Shown one piece after another: positions 1 to 8,989 of a DNA stretch of 64,000 nucleotides. The notes beneath the pieces were generated by a model, which was given only the letters and a program-made list of their open reading frames with translations, made no database searches and was not told the DNA's origin. The first letter of the stretch is position 1. Each line of letters opens with the position of its first letter. This DNA comes from Streptomyces canus (lineage in GTDB: Bacteria; Actinomycetota; Actinomycetes; Streptomycetales; Streptomycetaceae), in contig NZ_CP107989.1 in the NCBI RefSeq assembly GCF_041435015.1, positions 8,804,001 through 8,868,000 of the forward strand. The letters run 5' to 3'. The position numbers and the translations under genes are program-made.

Positions 1-13
1 GCTATCGTCGTCC

Positions 14-43
14 AGGTAAGTGGGGTGCACTCCCCATTTACCT
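14..43. promoter_or_regulatory. 30-bp near-perfect palindrome before the patatin gene, putative operator
   Basis: The arms read AGGTAAGTGGGGTGC and, on the opposite strand, AGGTAAATGGGGAGT. They are centred between positions 28 and 29 and match at 12 of 15 positions. The element ends just before the GA-rich ribosome binding site of the lipase gene that starts at 60. Size and position suit a dimeric repressor of TetR type whose gene would lie left of the window; the repressor is inferred, the symmetry is seen. Confidence 0.55.
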
Positions 44-59
44 GAGAGGGGGGTGGGGC

Positions 60-905
60 ATGGGCAGCAGGGCGCTCGTCCTCGGCGGGGGTGGCCTCGT
101 CGGCGGAGCCTGGATGACGGGAGTTCTCGCCGGCCTGTGCGAAGCCGGTGTCGACCCGGCCCGCGCGGATGTCGTCATCGGGACCTCGGCCGGTGCGATC
201 TTCGGTTCGCGTCTTCTCACGGGCGAGCCCGCGCGCGAGCTGTACGAACGCCAACTGGCCGGCGCCGACAGGGTGGGCCTCGCTGTGACGCCTGCTCAGA
301 CGCTTCGCTTTCTGTGGGCCGCACTGGGCTCCCGCGATCCGGAGCGTTCCGTTCGGCGCCTCGGGCGAGCGGCGGTGAAGGCCCGCACGGGTCCCGAGTC
401 CGATGTCCACGACGCCCTGCGTCCACTGCTGCGCAGCGTGGGGGACTGGCCCGAGCGCGCACTGCGGATCACGGCCGTCGACGCGCTCTCCGGGGAACTG
501 ACGGCCTTCGACGCCGACTCGGACGTCACGCTCCTCGATGCCGTCGCCGCAAGCTGCGCGGTGCCCGTGGTCTGGCCCCCGATCACCTTGACCGGGCGCC
601 GCTGGATGGACGGGGGCAGCCGCTCCACGGCCAACATCCACCTCGCGCGTGGCCATCACCACGTCCTGGCCATCGCCCCGATCCCCGCCGCCGTGGGTCC
701 TCATCCCGGTGCCGAACAGCAGGCGTCCGTCCTCGCCGCCGAAGGCGCCCACGTCACCCTCGTGACCCCGGACCGCGCCGCACGGCAGGCCATGGGCCGC
801 GACATGACGTCCGATGCGCGCCGCCCCGCGGCCGCCCTTGCCGGCCACGCCCAGGCGACGGCTCTCGCTGCCTCGGTGCACCCGCTCTGGCGCGCGGAGC
901 GGTGA
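60..905 (+). CDS. Patatin-like phospholipase / acyl hydrolase
   Basis: This is a 281-residue cytosolic-looking serine acyl hydrolase of the patatin family, which hydrolyses lipid acyl esters with a Ser-Asp dyad. The glycine-rich oxyanion loop GGGGLVGG is at residues 9-16, the nucleophile motif GTSAG at 41-45 (Ser43), and the dyad motif DGG at 184-186 (Asp184). No signal peptide or membrane segment is visible. The ATG at 60 follows a GAGGGGGG stretch. The P450 gene begins 52 bp downstream on the same strand, so the two probably form an operon under the palindrome at 14-43. The physiological substrate is unknown; the family assignment is firm. Confidence 0.9.
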   Translation: MGSRALVLGGGGLVGGAWMTGVLAGLCEAGVDPARADVVIGTSAGAIFGSRLLTGEPARELYERQLAGADRVGLAVTPAQTLRFLWAALGSRDPERSVRRLGRAAVKARTGPESDVHDALRPLLRSVGDWPERALRITAVDALSGELTAFDADSDVTLLDAVAASCAVPVVWPPITLTGRRWMDGGSRSTANIHLARGHHHVLAIAPIPAAVGPHPGAEQQASVLAAEGAHVTLVTPDRAARQAMGRDMTSDARRPAAALAGHAQATALAASVHPLWRAER

Positions 906-957
906 AGGCCGGGCCGGGACGCCATAAGCCTGACGACCGCTACCGAAAGGAACCCCT

Positions 958-2133
958 GTGCCCGCGCCCACGCTGGAGGAGCTGACCCCGGACGGTCATG
1001 ACTTCGCCTCGAACCCGTACCCCGCCTACGCCGCTCTGCGGGCCAAGGGCCCCGTGCACCGCGTCCTCGTGCCCGGAAGCGGTGAGAGCTGGCTCGTCGT
1101 CGCCCATGAGGCGGCGCGAGCCGCGCTGACCGACCCGCGCCTGCGCAACGACATCCGGCATTCCTCCTCCTGGCGCAGTGACGGCGGACACGCCGTCGGC
1201 CGCAACATGCTCCAGAGCGACCCCCCGCAGCACACCCGGCTGCGTCGACTGGTGGCGGCTCACTTCACGGCAGGAAGGGTCGCCGCGTTGCGCCCGAGTA
1301 TCGAAGCCACGGCCCTCGAACTCCTGGACGCGCTGCCGGAGCGGGGAACGGCGGACCTGGTCGCCAGGTACGCGCTGCCGCTCCCCGTCACCGTGATCTG
1401 TGACCTCCTGGAGGTGCCCGCGGCCGACCGTGCGGTGTTCCACTCCTGGGCCGACGAACTCGTCATGCCCGCCTCGGCCGCAGCGGCGACCGCCGCCGCG
1501 GCCTCACTGACCGAGTACCTCGCCGGTCTGCTCGCCCGAGGACGCGATCGGCGCGCGACAGGCCTGCTGGGCGACCTCGTGGCAGCCTCGGACCTCACCT
1601 CCGAAGAACTCCTCGGCATGGCGTTCCTGATCCTCGTCGCCGGACACGAGACGACCGTCGACCTGATCTCCGGAACCCTCCACGCGCTGCTGGCCCACCC
1701 GGACCAACTCGCCCTGCTCCGCGCCGACCCGGACCTCACCGGCCCGGCCGTCGAGGAGTCCCTGCGCTACAACGCACCCGTGCACGCCACCGCGTTCCGC
1801 TACGCGGCCGAGCCGCTCGACATCGACGGCACCCGGATCCAGGCGGGCGACTCCGTACAGGTCTCGCTCGCCGCAGCCTCCCGCGATCCGCAGCGTTTTC
1901 CCGACCCCGACCGCTTCGACCTACGGCGCCCCACGCGCGCGCACCTGGCATTCGGCCACGGCCCGCACCACTGCCTGGGTGCCCCACTGGCCCGCGCTGA
2001 GGCGGCCGTTGCTCTGCGCCTGCTGCTGCGCCAACGGCCCGCTCTCGCCTTCGCGACCGACCCGGGCACGCTGACCTGGCGCACCAGCACGCTCCTGAGG
2101 GGCCTGACCGAACTACCGCTGCGGTTCGGCTGA
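958..2133 (+). CDS. Cytochrome P450
   Basis: This is a soluble 391-residue bacterial class I P450, a haem monooxygenase that needs ferredoxin and a reductase, neither of which is encoded nearby. The I-helix oxygen-activation motif AGHETT is at 228-233, ExxR at Glu267/Arg270, and the haem loop FGHGPHHCLG contains the thiolate ligand Cys339. Start is GTG at 958, preceded by AAAGGA at about 946-951. It lies 52 bp behind the patatin-like gene, so lipase and oxygenase may act on one lipid-type substrate (inference). Its 3' end overlaps the convergent SWIM gene by 21 bp. Confidence 0.93.
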   Translation: MPAPTLEELTPDGHDFASNPYPAYAALRAKGPVHRVLVPGSGESWLVVAHEAARAALTDPRLRNDIRHSSSWRSDGGHAVGRNMLQSDPPQHTRLRRLVAAHFTAGRVAALRPSIEATALELLDALPERGTADLVARYALPLPVTVICDLLEVPAADRAVFHSWADELVMPASAAAATAAAASLTEYLAGLLARGRDRRATGLLGDLVAASDLTSEELLGMAFLILVAGHETTVDLISGTLHALLAHPDQLALLRADPDLTGPAVEESLRYNAPVHATAFRYAAEPLDIDGTRIQAGDSVQVSLAAASRDPQRFPDPDRFDLRRPTRAHLAFGHGPHHCLGAPLARAEAAVALRLLLRQRPALAFATDPGTLTWRTSTLLRGLTELPLRFG

Positions 2134-3381
2134 GGAGAGCTCTGCCGAGGACAGAGCCGTCGCCGGATCCAGGGCCGCCGGGCCCGCGAGTACCCAGCGT
2201 TGCCGCTCCTGCCGGTACGGCCACCACCGCCCGTCCCGCCCCAGGCGCACCTGGGCCGGTGCGTCGACGGCCGTCCACCGGTTGCCCTCTGCCCTGAGCG
2301 ACGGCCTTTCGTCCTCGTCCCAGGCCGAGTCCAGAGCGGCACGCGCGCGTGCGAGTGTGTCGCCCGAGGGCGCCCATTGCTCCTCCAGCACCGACAGCGC
2401 TTCGGCACCACCGAGCCGCCACGCGCGCGTGGCGTCCGCCAGAGATTGCGGATCACGCCCCGATCCGTTGGCGAGGCGTTCCGTCAGTGCCGGGTCGGGC
2501 GCGTCGACGGCGAGACGCACGGCGTCCTGAGCGACCGTCAGTCCGGCTACTACGGCAGGCTGTTCGGACGATTGCCGGAGAGCCTCCGCGAGCAGCCGAT
2601 GCGCCTCCACGGCGGTCCGAGCGGCCAGATGGCGGACGGCAACCGGGTCGACTCCCGGTCCGGCCGGGGTCGCGGTGTCCAGCGAGGGCGGCGAGCCGGG
2701 CTTCTCGGGCAGTTCCGGGGTCTCGGCCAGGGGCGGCAGGATGTCGCCGGCCGCATACGCCTCGGCGGCATCCACCCCTTCCGGTTCGGGAGCTTCCTCC
2801 ACTGGCGCGGAGCTGCGGTCCTGTAGGTCCTCGAGCAGGGTGTGTTCGCCGCGACCGCGCATCAGCAGCAGTACGAAGGGGTCCTGGTCCAGCAGCCGGG
2901 CCACCTGATAGCAGAGAGCTGCCGTGTGTCCGCAGTGGTCCCAGGCGCCGCAGTCGCACTCCGGTTCCAGATCACCCAGTCCCGGCAGGAGTTCGATGCC
3001 TTCGGATGCCGCGTCCTCGACCAGATGCGGCGGCATCTCACGGTCCAGCAGGGCCGCGACGTGACCGGCCCGCTCGACGGCCATGCCGAGGAGTCGGTCC
3101 CACTGCTCGGCCGACAGCTCGGCCAGCAGAACGTCGGCGCGGTGCGCGGTGCGATCGACGTCCTGGACGACCGCCGTGATGCGCCCGGGACGTACCGACA
3201 CAGCGCCCACAGCGCCCGCGCGTGCGATCCTGCGGCCCGTCTTCACCTGCCCCGAGTCCAGCGCGGCGTCCTCCAGCGCCCGCAGCCAGGCCCGGCCCCA
3301 CCAGGTCTGGGCGAAACCCTGCCCGTGCGCGGGCGGCAGCGCCGCGAACGTGCGCTCCGTGTCACCGTCGTGTCCGGTCAT
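2113..3381 (-). CDS. SWIM zinc finger protein
   Basis: This 422-residue protein carries a SWIM zinc finger of the form C-x-C-x(n)-C-x-H, seen as CDCGAWDHCGH. SWIM fingers bind DNA or protein and in actinobacteria are commonly paired with an SNF2-like ATPase. The N-terminal third has WWGRAWLRALE, typical of this bacterial family; the C-terminal half is acidic and proline-rich, then a conserved helical region. The ATG at 3381 overlaps the helicase stop by four bases (ATGA), so translation is coupled and the two products probably form a complex. The frame stays open upstream of 3381, but coupling supports this start. The pathway is not known from sequence. Confidence 0.85.
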   Translation of the reverse strand: MTGHDGDTERTFAALPPAHGQGFAQTWWGRAWLRALEDAALDSGQVKTGRRIARAGAVGAVSVRPGRITAVVQDVDRTAHRADVLLAELSAEQWDRLLGMAVERAGHVAALLDREMPPHLVEDAASEGIELLPGLGDLEPECDCGAWDHCGHTAALCYQVARLLDQDPFVLLLMRGRGEHTLLEDLQDRSSAPVEEAPEPEGVDAAEAYAAGDILPPLAETPELPEKPGSPPSLDTATPAGPGVDPVAVRHLAARTAVEAHRLLAEALRQSSEQPAVVAGLTVAQDAVRLAVDAPDPALTERLANGSGRDPQSLADATRAWRLGGAEALSVLEEQWAPSGDTLARARAALDSAWDEDERPSLRAEGNRWTAVDAPAQVRLGRDGRWWPYRQERQRWVLAGPAALDPATALSSAELSSAEPQR

Positions 3382-6230
3382 CGTGCGCCCCCTCGAAGTT
3401 CGACCAGGTCGGCCAGCTCCGCGTCCGTCAGCTCCGTCAGCGCCGCGTCGCCGGAACCGAGTACCGCGTCGGCCAACTCCCGCTTGCGGTGCAACATGTC
3501 GGCGATGCGGTCCTCGACGGTCCCCTCGGCGATCAGCCGGTGCACCTGCACGGGACGCGTCTGGCCGATGCGGTACGCGCGGTCGGTGGCCTGCGCCTCG
3601 ACGGCCGGGTTCCACCATCGGTCGTAGTGCACGACGTGCTCGGCCCGGGTGAGGTTCAGGCCGGTGCCGGCCGCCTTCAACGACAGCAGGAACACGGGCA
3701 CTTCACCCTCCTGGAACCGCCGCACCATGGCTTCACGCCGGGCCACCGGTGTCCCGCCGTGCAGGAACTGCGACGGCAGGCCACGCGCCGCGAGGTGCTG
3801 CTCGATGAGACGGGCCATGCGCACGTACTGGGTGAACACCAGGACGCCCGCGCCCTCGGCGACGATGGTGTCGAGGAGCTCATCCAGCAGTTCCAGCTTG
3901 CCGGAACGGCCGGCGATCCTCGGCCGCTCCTCCTTGAGGAACTGCGCCGGGTGGTTGCAGATCTGCTTCAGTCCGGTCAGCAGCTTCACGATCAGGCCGC
4001 GCCGCGTCATGGTGTCCGCCCCTGAGATCTCGGCCAGGGTCTCGCGCACCACTGCCTCGTACAGGCCGGCCTGTTCCGGGGTGAGCGACACAGCACGGTC
4101 GGTCTCGGTCTTCGGCGGCAGCTCCGGGGCGATTCCGGGGTCCGACTTGCGGCGCCGCAGCAGGAAGGGGCGTACCAGCCGGGCGAGACGTTCGGCGGCG
4201 GCCGGGTCCTGACCGCTCTCAATGGCCTGCGCGTACCGGGCGCGGAAGGCGCCGAGGCGGCCCAGCAGACCGGGAGTCGTCCAGTCGAGGATCGCCCACA
4301 GCTCCGACAGGTTGTTCTCCACCGGGGTTCCGGTGAGCGCCACGCGTGCGCGTGCCCCGATCGAGCGCAGTTCCCGGGCGGTCGCGGAGTACGGGTTCTT
4401 CACGTGCTGCGCCTCGTCCGCCACGACCATCCCCCACGCGGCCTCGGCGAGCCGGGGCGCGTCCAGGCGCATCGTGCCGTACGTGGTGAGCACGAACTCC
4501 CCGTCGGCCAGGCCGTCGAGCCCGCGCCGCGGACCGTGGAAGCGGCGCACGCGCGTACCCGGGGCGAACTTCTCGATCTCGCGATGCCAGTTGCCCATCA
4601 GGGACGTCGGGCACACCACGAGAGTGGGGCCGGCGGTGGCTGTGTCGGTCTGCCGGTGCAGATGCAGCGCGATCAGGGTGATCGTCTTGCCGAGTCCCAT
4701 GTCGTCGGCGAGACAGCAGCCGAGTCCCGAAAACGTCATACGGGCCAGCCAGTTCAGGCCCCGGCGCTGGTAGTCCCGCAAGGGGGCGGCGAGCGCGGCG
4801 GGTTGCGGGACCGGCTCCTGCCCCTCCGGGTCCGCCAGCCGGTCCCGCAGCGCCGCCAGCCACCCGGTGGGCTGTACCTCGACCCTGCGGCCATCGACCT
4901 CGGCCGAGCCCGTCAGAGCGGCGCTCAGCGCGTCGACGGGTGTCACCTTGTGGTCCTGGCGGGCATGCGCTCGGCGCACTTCGTGCGGGTCGACCAGCAC
5001 CCACTGGTCACGCAGCCGCACCACGGGCCGGTTGGCCTCGGCGAGCCGGTCCAGCTCCTCGCGCGTGAGCGGCTGGTCGCCCAGCGCGAACGACCAGTCG
5101 AACGCGAGCAGCGCATCGGCGGACAGGAACGACGGAGTGTCCGACCGGCGCCGGTCGTTGTCGTCCGGCGGACCGACCATGGCCCGCGTGGTGAGCTCTC
5201 TGGCCAGCTCTTTCGGCCAGTGAACCTCGACGCCCAGGTCGGAGAGACCTCGCGCGCCCGCTCCGAGCAGATCGGTGATCTCCTCGTCGGCGAGTTCCAC
5301 CGCGTCCGGGACGGCGGCCGAGAGCAGCGGGTTGAGCGGGGCCCACGCGCGTGCGGCCCTGCGGAGCCCGAGCAGGCAGTCCATCTGCGCGTGCGGGCCC
5401 AAGGCCGTGGAACCGGCCCACACGTCGGCGGCGTCCGCGATGATCGTCGGATCGCTCACGCTGTGCACTTGGAGAACGGCGCGGAAGGAAGGCGCCTCAC
5501 CAGTGGCCAGGCCGTGCACCTCGATGCGCACCGAGACGCGTACGCCCGCGTCGTGGCCCGCGGCGACATCCGCCGCCCACGCGCGCTGCTCGGGCAGGTG
5601 CTGCGGTTCCTGGGCGGCGTAGGCGGGTCCGCCCGTCACGAGGGGCGCCGCGGGGGAGCGGGGCAGGGTGTCGGCGACCGCGTCCAGGAAGGCGCGCACC
5701 AGCCGCTCGGGGTCGGGCAGCCGGAGCGGTTCGGCGGCGCTCAGGGGTACGGCGTGCGCCTCGGGCGGCATCGCCGCGGCGAGTCGGCGGACACGCTCGA
5801 CGTCGGCCGCTTCCAGGGGACCCATGCGCCAGGCGTCGCGGTCTGCGGGGGACAGCCCGGGCAGCAGCAGCCCACGGGCCGCGCACTGCAGGGCCAGCAC
5901 GGCGGCGGCACCCCAGAAGAGGGTCGCCCGGTGCCCGTGCGCGGAAGCACGCGCACGCGTGAGGACCGGCAGAGCGGCGCGGACCGGCAGCAGCACCGCG
6001 GGCAGGCTCGCCAGATCCACACCGTCATGGCCGGGCACCACGAGCGTCAGATCCTCGACCGTCCCTGCCGCGACAGCGGGAGGAGGAGCGCCGTCGGGCC
6101 GCCAAAAGGCCACACTGCCCGTGCGGGCCGGGTCGCCGGGCACGAACACGGCACAACACAAAGCCAGTTCGGAGATCTCGGACGGTGATGCCGCGGGAAA
6201 CCTCTGGACAGAGATCGCGGAACTCCTCAA
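3378..6230 (-). CDS. SNF2/HepA-type DEAD-like helicase
   Basis: This is a protein of about 950 residues with a bacterial SNF2-associated N-terminal region and a C-terminal SNF2 ATPase. The motor motifs are in order: DDMGLGKT (Walker A), ADEAQH (Walker B), LTGTPVENN (motif III), a helicase-C domain with LHGGTP, and ATDRAYRIGQ (motif VI). Such enzymes translocate on double-stranded DNA and remodel nucleoprotein. It is coupled to the SWIM gene by an ATGA overlap. The start is uncertain: TTG at 6230 gives the longest product, while TTG at 6161 or GTG at 6154 would begin right before the conserved VFVPGD segment; none has a convincing ribosome binding site. Confidence 0.88.
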   Translation of the reverse strand: MRSSAISVQRFPAASPSEISELALCCAVFVPGDPARTGSVAFWRPDGAPPPAVAAGTVEDLTLVVPGHDGVDLASLPAVLLPVRAALPVLTRARASAHGHRATLFWGAAAVLALQCAARGLLLPGLSPADRDAWRMGPLEAADVERVRRLAAAMPPEAHAVPLSAAEPLRLPDPERLVRAFLDAVADTLPRSPAAPLVTGGPAYAAQEPQHLPEQRAWAADVAAGHDAGVRVSVRIEVHGLATGEAPSFRAVLQVHSVSDPTIIADAADVWAGSTALGPHAQMDCLLGLRRAARAWAPLNPLLSAAVPDAVELADEEITDLLGAGARGLSDLGVEVHWPKELARELTTRAMVGPPDDNDRRRSDTPSFLSADALLAFDWSFALGDQPLTREELDRLAEANRPVVRLRDQWVLVDPHEVRRAHARQDHKVTPVDALSAALTGSAEVDGRRVEVQPTGWLAALRDRLADPEGQEPVPQPAALAAPLRDYQRRGLNWLARMTFSGLGCCLADDMGLGKTITLIALHLHRQTDTATAGPTLVVCPTSLMGNWHREIEKFAPGTRVRRFHGPRRGLDGLADGEFVLTTYGTMRLDAPRLAEAAWGMVVADEAQHVKNPYSATARELRSIGARARVALTGTPVENNLSELWAILDWTTPGLLGRLGAFRARYAQAIESGQDPAAAERLARLVRPFLLRRRKSDPGIAPELPPKTETDRAVSLTPEQAGLYEAVVRETLAEISGADTMTRRGLIVKLLTGLKQICNHPAQFLKEERPRIAGRSGKLELLDELLDTIVAEGAGVLVFTQYVRMARLIEQHLAARGLPSQFLHGGTPVARREAMVRRFQEGEVPVFLLSLKAAGTGLNLTRAEHVVHYDRWWNPAVEAQATDRAYRIGQTRPVQVHRLIAEGTVEDRIADMLHRKRELADAVLGSGDAALTELTDAELADLVELRGGAR

Positions 6231-6288
6231 ACTTGACTACGCCGACGGAGTGGCCGAGGGTACATCACCTCCCGGGCCCCCGCGGAGT

Positions 6289-6426
6289 GGCTTGTATCAC
6301 ATTCAAGCCAGGGTGTTGTCAACCCCCCTGTGCGGCCGGTGCTGCCCCCCGCGCGTAGACGGGGGGTTGCCACATGGTCGCGACCGGTCACCGGTCCGTA
6401 CGTTTCCTCAGGTCAGCACGTTTCCT
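6289..6426. promoter_or_regulatory. Promoter region of the desaturase with inverted and direct repeats
   Basis: The 216-bp gap between the helicase and desaturase starts holds GGCTTG (6289-6294) and CAAGCC (6304-6309) around a 9-bp spacer. It also holds a short palindrome GTTGTCAAC (6315-6323) and a direct repeat ACGTTTCCT at 6400-6408 and 6418-6426, 18 bp apart. The last repeat sits about 20 bp before the desaturase ATG. These look like operator elements; no regulator is assigned. Confidence 0.4.
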
Positions 6427-6446
6427 GAGAGAGCCGGAGCCCGGAC

Positions 6447-7505
6447 ATGCCGCAGAGCACCGCAACCGTCGCACGCCACCCGCGCGGTACGTCCAACGCT
6501 CCGCCCGCCGGAAGCGAATTCGCACCCGTCCTGCGCGCCGTGAAGGGCCAGGGTCTCCTGGACCGCCGCCACGGCTGGTACGCCCGGGCCATCACCGTCA
6601 ACGCACTCGCCCTCGCCGGACTCGTCACCGCCGTCGCCCTGTCCGGCGACTCCTGGCGCACCCTGCTGCTGGCCCCGCTCCTCGCCCTGTTCTCCGCCCG
6701 CACCGCCTTCATAGGCCATGACGCGGGCCACGCGCAGATCACCGGCGACAAGGCGGTCGGCCGCGCCATCGGTCTTGTCCACGGCAATCTGCTGCTCGGG
6801 ATGAGCTACTCCTGGTGGAACCACAAACACCATCGCCACCATGCCAACCCCAACCACATCGACAAGGACCCCGACGTCGTCGCGGACGTCCTCGTCTTCA
6901 CCGGCGAACAGGCCAAGGGGCGCACCGGCTTCCGGCGCTGGCTCACCCGCCGTCAGGCATGGCTGTTCGTCCCGCTCACCCTCCTCGAAGGCGTCGCCCT
7001 GAAGGTCCAGGGCTTCCGGGACCTGCGCCGACAGGCGCCGGGAGAGCGTGCCGTGGAGGGCTTCCTCCTGGTGGGCCATCTCGCCGCCTACGCCGCCCTG
7101 CTGCTGACGACCATGTCCCCCGGCAGGGCGCTGGCCTTCGCGGCGATCCACCAGGCGCTGTTCGGCCTGCACCTCGGGATGGCCTTCGCCCCCAACCACA
7201 AGGGCATGGAAATGCCGGACCCGGACGGCGAGTCCTGGGGCCACCTGCGTCGCCAGGTGCTCACCTCCCGCAACATCCGCGGCGGCATCCTCACCGACTG
7301 GTTCCTCGGCGGCCTCAACTACCAGATCGAGCACCACCTCTTTCCCAGCATGCCGCGTCCCCATCTGCGTCTCGCGCAGCCGCTGGTGCGCGCCCACTGC
7401 CGGGATCTGGGTATCTCCTATACGGAGACCGGACTCGTCGACTCCTACCGACAGGCCCTGAGCCACATGCACGAGGTGGGCGAGCCACTGCGGGCGGACC
7501 GTTAG
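6447..7505 (+). CDS. Membrane fatty acid desaturase
   Basis: This 352-residue membrane-bound di-iron desaturase introduces double bonds into acyl chains. All three histidine boxes are present: HDAGH at 91-95, HKHHRHH at 126-132, and QIEHH at 293-297. The last one, with Gln before the box, is typical of front-end/acyl-lipid desaturases. Hydrophobic segments lie around residues 52-85 and 165-240. The ATG at 6447 has a GAGAG/GGAG stretch upstream. No electron donor gene is adjacent. It probably modulates membrane fluidity; the repeats upstream suggest regulation by an acyl-responsive or stress repressor (inference). Confidence 0.92.
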   Translation: MPQSTATVARHPRGTSNAPPAGSEFAPVLRAVKGQGLLDRRHGWYARAITVNALALAGLVTAVALSGDSWRTLLLAPLLALFSARTAFIGHDAGHAQITGDKAVGRAIGLVHGNLLLGMSYSWWNHKHHRHHANPNHIDKDPDVVADVLVFTGEQAKGRTGFRRWLTRRQAWLFVPLTLLEGVALKVQGFRDLRRQAPGERAVEGFLLVGHLAAYAALLLTTMSPGRALAFAAIHQALFGLHLGMAFAPNHKGMEMPDPDGESWGHLRRQVLTSRNIRGGILTDWFLGGLNYQIEHHLFPSMPRPHLRLAQPLVRAHCRDLGISYTETGLVDSYRQALSHMHEVGEPLRADR

Positions 7506-7528
7506 GAGGAAGCGCGCGCATCCGGGTC

Positions 7529-7561
7529 GTCTCAGGGCGAGGTCTCAGGGTTGTCTCAGGG
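7529..7561. repeat. Three direct repeats of GTCTCAGGG
   Basis: GTCTCAGGG occurs at 7529-7537, 7542-7550 and 7553-7561, with start-to-start spacings of 13 and 11 bp. The array lies 80-112 bp before the small membrane protein gene at 7641 and just after the desaturase stop. An 11-bp period is typical of OmpR-family response regulator sites; the binding protein is not identified. Confidence 0.5.
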
Positions 7562-7640
7562 TCGCGATTCGGAACTGCAGGAGGCGCGGACCCGTTTTTC
7601 TGGACAGAGAGCGGCAACCGCCGCGAAGGAGGCGACGCAC

Positions 7641-7823
7641 ATGTCGAAGAACGCGAAGATCGCCGCAGGGGGAGTGGCGGTCGGACTGCTCCTGCTGATC
7701 TGGCTGCCCTGGTGGGCCTCGGTCCTGATCATCCTGGGCGTCCCGGCCGCCGCGTACCTGACCCTGGACCCCTCGCAGCGGCGCCGGCTGCGCCGCGCCA
7801 CCCGCAAGGAGCTCGGCCGCTGA
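7641..7823 (+). CDS. Small membrane protein
   Basis: This 60-residue protein has one long or two tightly spaced hydrophobic helices (about residues 8-45, with WLPWW in the middle), followed by a strongly basic tail rich in Arg and Lys. The ATG at 7641 is preceded by AAGGAGG at 7626-7632 with good spacing, which favours it over an upstream in-frame start. The topology suggests a small inner membrane protein with a cytosolic positive C-terminus. No domain was recognised. The triple GTCTCAGGG repeats upstream suggest regulated expression, possibly as a stress-induced membrane protein. Confidence 0.7.
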   Translation: MSKNAKIAAGGVAVGLLLLIWLPWWASVLIILGVPAAAYLTLDPSQRRRLRRATRKELGR

Positions 7824-7876
7824 CGCACCCGCACCGGCCGGGAGCACGACAGGCCCGGACGGTGCGGCGCGGCGAC

Positions 7877-8854
7877 TCAACTGGGACGTACGGCCATCTT
7901 GTCGAGCGCTTCCAGCAGCCCCGGCAGTTCCGGGCCCCGGCCCACCGGCAGGACCTCCCCGGGCTCGTCGTCGAGCAGCACGAATGCGATGTCGTCGGTC
8001 CTGGCCACCAGCGACCAGCCCGGACCGTCGGCGCGCAGCGTCCGCGCGTCGCCCGACGCGAAGGACGACCGGACCCGCCCGAGGGGCGGCGGCGAATCTA
8101 CGTAGGCGCGAGCCTCCGCGAGAACGCGCCGGATGCCGTTGTGGCCCTTGCGAGCCTCCTTCTCGGCCCCGCCGGAGATCTTGTCTTCCGCAGCTGCGTC
8201 TTCCGCAGCCCTTTCTCCTGTGCCCGCGTCTCCCGAGCCCACGTCGTCCGTGGCCGTGTCCTCCGGAGCATCGCGGTCCGCGGCCTCGTCGTCGGAGACC
8301 TTGCCGGCCACGGCCTTGTCACCCCCGGTGGGCCCGCCGTTCGGGCTCGGGAAGGCCGCGTCGTCGATCTGCTCCCGCCACATCGCCCACTGGAGCGCGA
8401 TCTCATCGGCGCCCAGCCGCCGCTGGGCGGATCCCCAGGTGGAGGTGTCCGGCGGCGTCAGCGGCGGGCCCTCGGCCGTCTCGGGATCGGGGTCGTGCGG
8501 CGCCGGCACACCGGGCGCGGCGACGGCGACCGCGAGCGGCCAGCCGGGCAGTGCGGCCACGACCGTGCGCTCGTCGGGCGACAGGTCGTACTCCATGCCG
8601 CAGTCCCAGGACGCGATGGCGACCGCGACCAGCGAGACGTCGTCGATGACGACCGTCCATCGCGCGCCGCCGCCGTCCTGGCCGAGCACCAGGCCGTACC
8701 CTTCGGCCAGCGGTGCCAGACCGAGCGCCGCGCAGGCCTCCGGATAGTCGTCGCCCAGCACGCTCGGGAACTTCGCCGGCGTCAGCAGCACCGCCGTCAG
8801 CACATAGAGCGCGTCGTCCGCAGCGGCGACGGCGTCCTCGTCCGTCCCGGCCAT
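7877..8854 (-). CDS. Hypothetical protein with acidic low-complexity insert
   Basis: This 325-residue protein of unknown function has two conserved-looking halves joined by an insert of about 60 residues very rich in Asp, Glu, Ala and Gly (roughly residues 190-245). The N-terminal half contains DALYVLTAVLLTPAKFP and WDCGMEYDLSPDERTVVAALPGWP; the C-terminal half resembles a small alpha/beta domain ending FVLLDDEPGEVLPVGRGPEL. The ATG at 8854 is preceded by GGGGAGG on the minus strand, better than an in-frame ATG 12 codons upstream. No signal peptide or transmembrane helix is seen. Confidence 0.7.
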   Translation of the reverse strand: MAGTDEDAVAAADDALYVLTAVLLTPAKFPSVLGDDYPEACAALGLAPLAEGYGLVLGQDGGGARWTVVIDDVSLVAVAIASWDCGMEYDLSPDERTVVAALPGWPLAVAVAAPGVPAPHDPDPETAEGPPLTPPDTSTWGSAQRRLGADEIALQWAMWREQIDDAAFPSPNGGPTGGDKAVAGKVSDDEAADRDAPEDTATDDVGSGDAGTGERAAEDAAAEDKISGGAEKEARKGHNGIRRVLAEARAYVDSPPPLGRVRSSFASGDARTLRADGPGWSLVARTDDIAFVLLDDEPGEVLPVGRGPELPGLLEALDKMAVRPS

Positions 8855-8989
8855 CCCAGCCTCCCCATCGGTTCGTCCAACGGCGCGCACCCTAGTGTGC
8901 GCGGAAGGCCCTTGTCACGACTCCCAAGCACACCCGGAGCTGCAGTTTTCCGGCTGGACGGGGCGAATCGACCATCCCTTGCCGGCCGG

